Source of the DNA: Candidatus Dechloromonas phosphorivorans
Lineage (GTDB): Bacteria > Pseudomonadota > Gammaproteobacteria > Burkholderiales > Rhodocyclaceae
Length of the DNA: 64,000 nt
Assembly: GCA_016721185.1 (NCBI GenBank)
Contig: JADKIP010000013.1
Span: 152,001-216,000, forward strand
Direction: 5' to 3'
Below the pieces are notes generated by a model. That model had not been told where the DNA came from and ran no database searches. It saw only the letters and a list, made by a program, of their open reading frames with translations. Below, one piece after another: positions 57,068 to 64,000 of the stretch. A program made the position numbers and the translations under genes. How positions within the stretch are numbered: position 1 is the stretch's first letter; every line of letters starts with the position of its first letter.

Positions 57068-58831
57068 TTAAGCGTTGACCGCAGTAGCGTGCACTTTTTC
57101 GTATTGCTTGATCAAGCGCTGGTGCAAATCGCAGCCTTCCAGATTCAGCCCCGGTGATTTGAGGCCGAAGAAACGCAGGTCGCCGTCGATCATGTCGGTC
57201 GCCTGATCCAGCGTTTCATCGCCGTACAGCCCGACCAGCGCGGCTTCGTAGGCATCCGGATCTTCCATTTCGAGGAGGGTTTCGATGCAGCTATAGGTAA
57301 GGCGGCGGGCGGCGTCGAGTTGCTCGAACTGGCGCACCCATTCGCAACCTTCGCGCGCCGCATCCATGTCGCCGGCTGCCAGCGCGAGCAGGGTTTTCAG
57401 TTCGCCCACCCGCAGGTCGGCCCACATCGAACCGGCATCCGGTGCCAGGCCGATTAGCGCGGCTACCGGGCGTTCGTCGGCGATATTGAGTTCGTTCAGC
57501 GTGTCGAGCAACTGGCCGCACTCTTCATCATCGAGTTCAGCCAGCTTGAGAATGGCCGGGCGGACGATGGCGCCGTTGCTGTTGTTTTCCCATTCAAGGT
57601 CGTCGATCGGGTAAATCTCCGACATGCCGGGGACCAGAATGCGGCAGGCGTAAACGCCGAGGTGATCGAAATCGGCGACGTAGATGTCGTGGCCGTCGGC
57701 GTGTATGCGCTCGCACAGCCAGGTGTAGTCGTCGGTCGTGCTGCCGTTTTCCAGATCGTTGAAGTTCCAGTCGCTGAATTCGAAATCGGCGGTTTCATTG
57801 AAGAAATTCCAATGGACGATGCCGCTGGAGTCGACGAAGTGGATTTCGATATTCGGTGCGCTGGCGACTTCATCGAGATCGAAGCCGGGGGGCGGGAAGC
57901 CGCCGAGGGCGTCGAGGGCGCGGCCTTGCAGCAGTTCGGTCAGCGAGCGCTCAAGGGCAATCTCAAAGCGCGGGTGAGCGCCGAAACTGGCGAAAACGCC
58001 TTGATCATGCGGGTTGAGCATGGTGACGCACATCACCGGGTACTTGCCGCCGAGCGAGGCGTCCTTGACCAGAATGCCGAAACCGGCAGCGCGCAGCCCG
58101 GCAATACCGGCGGCGATGCCCGGGTAACGGGCGATTACTTCTTCCGGCACATCCGGCAGGCAGATGCCTTCAGCGATTACCTTGAACTTGACGTGGCGTT
58201 CGAGAATTTCCGACAGCGCCTGGGCGCGAGCTTCGGCCTGGGTGTTGCCGGCTGACATGCCGTTGCTGACGTACAGGTTGCTGATGATATTGACCGGGAA
58301 GAAAACTTCGGCGGCGTCGCTTTGACGAATATACGGAATGGCGCAGATGCCGCGTTCCGCATTGCCGGAGTTCATGTCGACCAGCATTTCGGCCGGGATC
58401 ACGCTATCCGGGTTGTAGAAGGCTTGCAGTTCCGGCGTCAGTAATTTGTCCGGCCAGGCGGCGTCGACCGCGCCCGGCAGGAAGTGCCCTTGGGGTACAG
58501 CAAACCAGCGTTCGCGCGGGTAATGGGTGAAGGCGGCGTTGGCGGCCTTGTCGCCGAGGTAATAGTGGTTCCAGAAATAATTGCAGGAGAGGCGTTCGAA
58601 GAACTCGCCGAGGGCGCTGGCATGCGCGGCCAGCCGGGTTGCTCCCTTGCCGTTGGTAAACATGATCGGGCATTCGCGATTGCGCACATGCACTGACCAG
58701 ACGCTATCGACCGGGTTGAGCCAGGAGCATTCCTCGATATCGAAGCCGCGGGCGCTCAGCTTGGCCTGCATCGAGGTAATGGAGTGTTCCAGGGAGGCAT
58801 CTTTGCCCGGAATAAAGTGTTCGTTTTGCAT
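57068..58831 (-). CDS. ycaO: YcaO-domain protein (ribosomal S12 methylthiotransferase accessory factor type)
   Basis: 587 residues from ATG 58831, the length of Escherichia coli YcaO. YcaO proteins are ATP-dependent cyclodehydratase-like enzymes; the E. coli member supports RimO-dependent modification of ribosomal protein S12. The YcaO domain (about 60-400) has the ATP-site stretches GKGATRLAAHASALGEFFER and AGNTQAEARAQALSEILERH. A C-terminal helical repeat-like region (about 400-587) follows. No substrate peptide or RimO is nearby. The dispersed motif encodes the last residues (TAVNA) before the stop. Confidence 0.9.
   Translation of the reverse strand: MQNEHFIPGKDASLEHSITSMQAKLSARGFDIEECSWLNPVDSVWSVHVRNRECPIMFTNGKGATRLAAHASALGEFFERLSCNYFWNHYYLGDKAANAAFTHYPRERWFAVPQGHFLPGAVDAAWPDKLLTPELQAFYNPDSVIPAEMLVDMNSGNAERGICAIPYIRQSDAAEVFFPVNIISNLYVSNGMSAGNTQAEARAQALSEILERHVKFKVIAEGICLPDVPEEVIARYPGIAAGIAGLRAAGFGILVKDASLGGKYPVMCVTMLNPHDQGVFASFGAHPRFEIALERSLTELLQGRALDALGGFPPPGFDLDEVASAPNIEIHFVDSSGIVHWNFFNETADFEFSDWNFNDLENGSTTDDYTWLCERIHADGHDIYVADFDHLGVYACRILVPGMSEIYPIDDLEWENNSNGAIVRPAILKLAELDDEECGQLLDTLNELNIADERPVAALIGLAPDAGSMWADLRVGELKTLLALAAGDMDAAREGCEWVRQFEQLDAARRLTYSCIETLLEMEDPDAYEAALVGLYGDETLDQATDMIDGDLRFFGLKSPGLNLEGCDLHQRLIKQYEKVHATAVNA
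57074..57084 (-). repeat. Dispersed motif, 11 of 13 bases
   Basis: CTGCGGTCAAC on the - strand at the last codons of ycaO. Confidence 0.65.
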
Positions 58832-59046
58832 CGGGCATCCTGCCAAAAATGAGACATAGGGGGCGATAAATTGCTGCGGTGCACAGTGTACGCCATGCGG
58901 CGGCGGTGCGGGAAAGTTGAAGATGTGAGCGAGGCGCCAAGGGGGCGCAGGATTGCCGCGCTGCCACTGGCGGCAAACTGTTGTGCCGTGCGCCCGATCG
59001 CCAAAAGAGTAAGCTAATATTACAAGGTACGCCCAACGCGAATCCC

Positions 59047-61281
59047 ATGAACTCAGCTTCCGAACTCCGCCTCTGCGATATTGCCAGCACTGACGTGCTG
59101 ACCGTGACACCGGATACGCCGCTTGAAGCCGCGATTCAGCAGTTTGCTGACAATCGCCTGTCTTCCCTTGTGGTTGTCGAGCATACTAAGCCGGTGGGCA
59201 TCATTACCGAGCGTGATCTGCTCCGCCTGCTCTGCAACGGCATGGTCGATGGCCTGCTGGTGCGGGCGGTGATGAGCCAGCCGCTGCTTACGGCGCGTTT
59301 CGATCTCGATTTTTCCGCCGCTCAGTTGATGATGTCCAACCAGGGTGTTCGCCATCTGATCTGGGTTGATGAGGCGGGCAATCTAAAGGGCGTAGCCAGC
59401 GAAACAGATTTCCGTCGCCATCTTGGGGTTGATACTTATCAGGCGATTCAAAGCCTGAGTGTCGTGATGGATCAGGGGATCGAACTGGTCGCTCCGGAAG
59501 AATCGCTGGCGGTGGCGCTGCAAACCCTGTCGTCGCGCCTGCTCGATTACCTGATTGTCGGTCGGGATGGTCAGGCCAAAGGCATACTGACTGAGCGCGA
59601 CATACCGCGTTTGCTGGCCCAGCGGCTTGATCCCGCGACTTTGACGCTGGGCGAGTTGATGAGCCACCCGCTGCGAACGATCAGTGCTGATAGCTCGGTT
59701 GCTGAAGCCGCGCAGCAAATGGATGAAACCGGCCGGCGCCATCTGGTGGTGGTGGATACCAAAGGGCGCATGGTCGGCGTGCTCAGCCAGCATCACATGC
59801 TGGAGCGTCTGGGCATCGTGCTTATCGAAGAAAGCCGCATCCAGCTCGAAAATCGGCTGGGTCTGGTGCTCGAAGCAACCGGTGTCGGTACCTGGGAATA
59901 CGATCACCGGCGCGAGATTCTGATTCGCAGCACGGGGCTCAACAAGATGCTCCAGTTCTCCGCCGACCGTGTTTACGAAAAACTGGACGATGTGTTGCTG
60001 CGTGTCACCCCGGAGGACCGGGATCAGGTCGCAACGGCGTTTCGCGAGTTGCTGGCCGCGACACCCGATAAATTTTCGATTGATTATCGAGTGCTTGGCG
60101 GTACTGGTGAAACGCGCTGGGTGTCTTCGCGCGGCCGCGTCGTCGAGCGCGATGCCGAGGGCAGGGCGCTGCGCTCGGTGGGTGTCGCTATTGATATTGA
60201 TGAGCAGAAAAACTCAGCCTTGCAGTTGCGCCAGAGCGAAGCCCGCTTTCGCACGCTGATGGAAAATCTGCCGCTGCCGGTGGGCTACCTCAATGGGCGG
60301 GAAGAACTGATATTTATCAACCATCACTTTACCGAAGTGTTTGGTTACCACTTGCACGATATTCCCGATGTCAATACCTGGGCGAATTGCGCCTATCCGG
60401 ATGAAACCTATCGTGCCTGGGCGCGCGAAACCTGGAACGAGTCATTGCGCATCGCGGCAGAAATCGGCGGCGTCATTCGCCCGGTCGATTATCAGGTGCG
60501 CTGCAAGGACGGCTCGTTCAGGGTCGCTGAAATCTCCGGTATTGCGCTGGGTGAAGGGCTGCTCACCACCTTTACGGATGTCACTGAGCGGCGTCAGCAG
60601 CAAGCCTTGCTTGAATTTGGCAATGCCATTCTTCAGCACATTTCAATCGGTGCGCCGCTGGCTGATGTGCTCGACTTTATCGCCCGCGAGATTGAGGATC
60701 AGTCGCCGGGGATTCATTGCTCCGTGCTTCTACTTGATGAGAGCGGCAAGCACCTGCGGCATGGTGCCGCACCGAGCCTGCCGCGGGCGTATTGCGCGGC
60801 GATTGATGGTGTTGAAATTGGCCCAAAGGTGGGTTCTTGCGGGACGGCCGCTTTTCTGGGCGAAACCGTTTTTGTCGCAGAGATTGCGACCAGCCACTTG
60901 TGGGACGGTTACAAAGAACTGGCAGCGCAATATGGTTTGGCCGCCTGTTGGTCGTCGCCGATATTGTCTTCCGGCGGCAAAACGCTCGGTACTTTTGCAG
61001 TTTACTGGACGAAGCCCTGTCCAGAGGCCAGCCTGATTATTCAGCGCTATGTCGAGACCGCGACGGCCTTGTCCGGCATCGCTCTCGAAGGGGCGCGGCG
61101 TGAAGCTGAGTTGCACGGGATGATTGATGAACTGCGACGCTGGCAGCAGTTAACGCTGGGTCGCGAAGGCCGGGTTCTGGAATTGAAGCGCGAGATCAAC
61201 GCCCTGCTGGCCCGCGTCGGCGAGGAGCCGCGCTATGGCAGTGTGCTGGATGGCAGCGTGCTCGGTGGTGAATCCGCATGA
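59047..61281 (+). CDS. Multi-sensor protein: four CBS, two PAS and one GAF domain
   Basis: 744 residues with no membrane segment. Two CBS pairs (about 5-125 and 130-265, each with TERDLLRLL/TERDIPRLL-type ends) are followed by a PAS with PAC region (about 275-395), a second PAS (about 405-525) and a GAF domain (about 540-690, LRHGAAPSLPRAYCAAIDG, GSCGTAAFLGETVFV). It ends in a short coiled coil without kinase, cyclase or phosphodiesterase output. It may sense adenine nucleotides (CBS) and redox or small ligands (PAS/GAF). Its stop overlaps the start of the sensor kinase gene (ATGA), so it probably works with that kinase. Confidence 0.85.
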   Translation: MNSASELRLCDIASTDVLTVTPDTPLEAAIQQFADNRLSSLVVVEHTKPVGIITERDLLRLLCNGMVDGLLVRAVMSQPLLTARFDLDFSAAQLMMSNQGVRHLIWVDEAGNLKGVASETDFRRHLGVDTYQAIQSLSVVMDQGIELVAPEESLAVALQTLSSRLLDYLIVGRDGQAKGILTERDIPRLLAQRLDPATLTLGELMSHPLRTISADSSVAEAAQQMDETGRRHLVVVDTKGRMVGVLSQHHMLERLGIVLIEESRIQLENRLGLVLEATGVGTWEYDHRREILIRSTGLNKMLQFSADRVYEKLDDVLLRVTPEDRDQVATAFRELLAATPDKFSIDYRVLGGTGETRWVSSRGRVVERDAEGRALRSVGVAIDIDEQKNSALQLRQSEARFRTLMENLPLPVGYLNGREELIFINHHFTEVFGYHLHDIPDVNTWANCAYPDETYRAWARETWNESLRIAAEIGGVIRPVDYQVRCKDGSFRVAEISGIALGEGLLTTFTDVTERRQQQALLEFGNAILQHISIGAPLADVLDFIAREIEDQSPGIHCSVLLLDESGKHLRHGAAPSLPRAYCAAIDGVEIGPKVGSCGTAAFLGETVFVAEIATSHLWDGYKELAAQYGLAACWSSPILSSGGKTLGTFAVYWTKPCPEASLIIQRYVETATALSGIALEGARREAELHGMIDELRRWQQLTLGREGRVLELKREINALLARVGEEPRYGSVLDGSVLGGESA

Positions 61282-64000
61282 TTATGTCGGGAAAATATTT
61301 GGGCAAAATCATGCTGTTTTGTTGGCTGGCCCTGCTGGCCGGCTGGTCTGGTGCTGCCGAAAATTCGTCCAAGAAGATTGTCGTCGCGACTGACGATAAC
61401 TACCCGCCCTACGTTTTTCGTGATATCGACGGGCAGCTCAAGGGCTATCTGATTGATGCCTGGGCCTTGTGGTCGCAAAAGACCGGGATTGCCGTGGATG
61501 TCCAGGCCTCTGACTGGATACTGGCGCAACAGCGTTTCGGTTCGGGCGAGGCAGATGTTCTCGATACCGTTTTCGACACCCCGGAACGGCAGAAGACCAT
61601 GAGCTTTTCGCCGCCGTATGCCGATCTGCCGGTGCAAATCTTTGTGCACCAGAGTATTCAGGGGATTGATAACACGAAAACCCTCAAGGCTTTCTCGGTC
61701 GGGGTCAAGGCCGGTGATGCCTGCATTGATCGACTCAGTGAAAGCGGGGTTGTCCGCCTCGATACCTATCCGAGTTATGAGGTTCTAATCGGGGCCGCCG
61801 TCGCCGGCGATGTTCGGGTTTTCTGTCTTGACGAACCGCCGGCGCATTTTTTACTGGCTCGCGCCGGTGCCGAAAAGGATTTTCGTCAGGCGTTTACGCT
61901 GTACACCGGGCAATTTCACCGTGCGGTCCAAAAAGGCAACACGGAACTGCTTGCTACGGTCAACCGCGGATTTTCGGCAATTTCCAGCAGCGAATATGAA
62001 GCTTTGCGTGATAAATGGATGGGGCGCGCCTTGCCGGTCAAACTCTTCGGCAAAACCACGGCCTATGTTTTGTTGGCGGGGCTGGGGCTTGGCTTGCTGC
62101 TGCTCGGCTGGAATTTCGTGCTCCGTCGCCAAGTCGGTATCCGCACCCGGGAGTTGGAGGCTGAGCGGCTTCGCCTGAGCACGATCGTGAACGGGGTGGG
62201 GGCTTACATCTACATCAAAGGTGTGGATTTTTGCTACCAGTTCGCCAACCAGGCGGTCTGCGATCTGATGCAGCGACCGCTGGGAGAAATGCTTGGCCAA
62301 GACGACTCTGCTTTTTTTGATGCCGAGACCGCCAGCAAACTGCGTGTCAATGATCGTCGGGTCATCGAAAGCGGGGAATCTTTAAGCCAGATTGAAGAAA
62401 ACGTCCTCCATTCTGGCGGCGAGAAGCAGATCTTTCTTTCGGTCAAGGTGCCCATGCGCGACGGCGCTGGAAAAATTATTGGCCTGTTGGGCGTATCCAC
62501 TGATCTGACTGAACAGCAAAATACCCGAAATGCCTTGCGCGAAGTCAGCAATGAGCTTGAAGCCACCTTGCACGCCATTCCCGATCTGCTTTTTGAAATC
62601 GACGAAGCGGGACACTACTTGAACATCTGGGCCAATGATGCCGATGAGTTGCTGTTTTCGCGAGAGGCGCTGCTCGGCAAACGTTTCGACGAGGTAATGC
62701 CCCCCGAAGCTGTTGAAACTTGCCGTACTGCCTTGAATGAGGCGGCGGCGACCGGGCGCTCGCGTGGCCGGCGCATACATTTGCCGCTGCCCGCCGGGCC
62801 GCAATGGTTTGAATTGTCGGTCACGGTTAAACCGGGTGATTGGCAACCTCGGCGTTTCATGGTGCTGTCGCGTAATGTGAGCGCGGTGGTTGCTGACCAG
62901 TTGAGCGCGGCAGAGGCGCGTGCCGATATGCAGAGCTTGTTAGCCCAGGCGGATGCTTCGCGCCTGGCCCTGCTCAGTATTCTGGAAGATCAGAAAAATG
63001 CCGAGGCCTCATTGCGCAAGCTCTCCCTGGCGGTAGAGCAAAGCCCCGATGCCGTGGTAATTTCGGACCTGAATGCCAATATTGAATACGTCAATCAAGC
63101 TTTTATCGACGGTACCGGTTACAGCCGCGATGAAGTGTTGGGGAAAAACTCCAGAATGCTGCAGTCCGGGCAAACGCCGCAGACGACCTATGAGCTGCTC
63201 TGGGGGGCATTGATCAAGGGTCAGGTATGGTCAGGGCAACTGATCAACCGGCGCAAGAATGGCGAGATTTATTATGAGCATGCCGTGATCTCGCCGATTC
63301 GCCAACCGGATGGCACGACCACCCATTACCTGGCGGTGAAGCAGGACATCACCGAGAAAAAACGTATCGGTGAGGAGCTGGATCGGCACCGCCATCACCT
63401 TGAAGAGTTGGTCGAGCAGCGTACTGCGGAGTTGGCCGCAGCCAAAGAAACGGCCGAAGTGGCCAGCCATGCAAAAAGCGCCTTTCTTGCAAATATGAGC
63501 CATGAAATCCGTACGCCTATGAATGCCATTATCGGTCTCACCCATTTATTGCAACGCAGCACGCTTGATGCCGGGCAAATTGACAAACTGGGCAAAATTC
63601 GGGAGTCAGCCGATCATTTGCTGGCGGTGATCAACGACGTTCTCGATATTTCCAAGATCGAGGCCGGCAAGCTGGAAGTTGAAAACATTGAATTCGATCT
63701 GGCACCGTTGATGGAGCGCGTGGTCAGTCTGGTCCGTGACAAGGCCGAGTCGAAAAGGCTGGCCTTGCAGATTACGCCGGTACCGAAACTTGGCGGTCGC
63801 CTGCGCGGCGACCCGACACGCCTGAGCCAGGCCTTGCTCAACTATCTGGGGAATGCCGTTAAGTTCACCGAGCAAGGCTCGGTCGTATTGAGCAGTAAAG
63901 TGCTTGAAGAGGCCGAGAGCCGCGTCGTCTTGCGCTTTGAAGTCAGCGACACCGGTATTGGTGTCGACGCTTCGGCGATTGGCCGCTTATTCAGTGCCTT
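61278..64000 (+). CDS. BvgS/EvgS-like sensor histidine kinase, runs off the window
   Basis: The open frame from ATG 61278 has no stop to the window end, so the gene is partial (at least 907 residues). Order: signal peptide (about 1-30); a solute-binding type 3 (SBP) domain (about 35-250, VVATDDNYPPYVFRDIDG, FSPPYADLPVQIFV); a membrane segment (about 262-282); PAS domains (about 300-420, 425-550 and 570-690, the last with GYSRDEVLGKNSRMLQSGQT); a coiled coil; HisKA with phosphate-accepting His 742 in MSHEIRTPMN; and the beginning of the ATPase domain (SQALLNYLGNAVKFTEQG). The SBP domain suggests an amino-acid-like or small-molecule signal in the periplasm. Likely partner of the CBS/PAS/GAF protein. 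Confidence 0.9.
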   Translation, partial: MIMSGKYLGKIMLFCWLALLAGWSGAAENSSKKIVVATDDNYPPYVFRDIDGQLKGYLIDAWALWSQKTGIAVDVQASDWILAQQRFGSGEADVLDTVFDTPERQKTMSFSPPYADLPVQIFVHQSIQGIDNTKTLKAFSVGVKAGDACIDRLSESGVVRLDTYPSYEVLIGAAVAGDVRVFCLDEPPAHFLLARAGAEKDFRQAFTLYTGQFHRAVQKGNTELLATVNRGFSAISSSEYEALRDKWMGRALPVKLFGKTTAYVLLAGLGLGLLLLGWNFVLRRQVGIRTRELEAERLRLSTIVNGVGAYIYIKGVDFCYQFANQAVCDLMQRPLGEMLGQDDSAFFDAETASKLRVNDRRVIESGESLSQIEENVLHSGGEKQIFLSVKVPMRDGAGKIIGLLGVSTDLTEQQNTRNALREVSNELEATLHAIPDLLFEIDEAGHYLNIWANDADELLFSREALLGKRFDEVMPPEAVETCRTALNEAAATGRSRGRRIHLPLPAGPQWFELSVTVKPGDWQPRRFMVLSRNVSAVVADQLSAAEARADMQSLLAQADASRLALLSILEDQKNAEASLRKLSLAVEQSPDAVVISDLNANIEYVNQAFIDGTGYSRDEVLGKNSRMLQSGQTPQTTYELLWGALIKGQVWSGQLINRRKNGEIYYEHAVISPIRQPDGTTTHYLAVKQDITEKKRIGEELDRHRHHLEELVEQRTAELAAAKETAEVASHAKSAFLANMSHEIRTPMNAIIGLTHLLQRSTLDAGQIDKLGKIRESADHLLAVINDVLDISKIEAGKLEVENIEFDLAPLMERVVSLVRDKAESKRLALQITPVPKLGGRLRGDPTRLSQALLNYLGNAVKFTEQGSVVLSSKVLEEAESRVVLRFEVSDTGIGVDASAIGRLFSA

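Noticed and set aside
4955..57084. Explaining the 13-mer as a Pasteurellaceae-type uptake sequence acquired by transfer
   Set aside because: GTGCGGT resembles the Haemophilus core only in part. The copies lie in core betaproteobacterial genes, so recent transfer from Pasteurellaceae is not credible.

Overview
The window reads as chromosomal DNA of a denitrifying betaproteobacterium, most likely a Rhodocyclales member of the Dechloromonas/Azonexus type. This is inferred from the gene content and protein style: a nirS-type denitrification locus with a fused nirDL, a paired cyanophycin synthetase locus, moaC-soxYZ, tusA-pabBC, lptFG and valS-holC-pepA. No marker gene such as 16S rRNA is present to prove it.

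Bases 1-17.3 kb hold a heme d1 / nitrite respiration locus in two blocks on the + strand. Block one is nirS, a cytochrome c-552-like protein, a cupredoxin, nirC, nirF, nirDL, nirG and nirH, behind a perfect FNR/Dnr-type box. Block two is nirJ-nirN behind a TTGAC-N4-GTCAA box. NirS is the cytochrome cd1 nitrite reductase; NirDLGH, NirJ, NirF and NirN make or finish its heme d1; NirC, the cupredoxin and the c-552-like protein are likely electron carriers. nirE is not in the window. Between the blocks, on the - strand, lies a cyanophycin locus: an ABC transporter with an N-terminal zinc ribbon, a DUF1854 protein, a short cyanophycin synthetase paralogue and a full-length cyanophycin synthetase.

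Bases 18.5-24.7 kb are accessory DNA. A complete IS66-family element (18535-21037, 8-bp target duplication) is followed by a small integron-type gene-cassette array without an integrase. Two near-identical 70-bp attC sites and a third weaker one delimit cassettes carrying a TIR-domain protein coupled to an exported protein, a VOC/YdeI pair, and a truncated hypothetical gene. A decayed ParE/RelE-type toxin gene lies beside the array.

Bases 24.7-64 kb are mostly housekeeping: L,D-transpeptidase, SpmAB-like membrane protein, tRNA-Leu(GAG), rluE, ubiC, moaC-soxYZ, bepA-like protease, tusA, pabBC, valS, holC, pepA, lptFG, a chemoreceptor with a premature stop, CorC-like protein, TonB receptor plus YfiR-like protein, cysDN, sodC, fumC, FKBP, DUF2860 outer-membrane protein, YcaO, a CBS/PAS/GAF sensor and a BvgS-like sensor kinase that runs off the window end.

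The most unusual signal is a short dispersed sequence, TGCTGCGGTCAAC. It is present eight times exactly, and its 10-base core CTGCGGTCAA twelve times, in both orientations, in different reading frames, in genes, at gene ends and beside hairpins. It is absent from the IS/cassette region. It behaves like a DNA-uptake or other genome-maintenance signal and is not explained by any gene.
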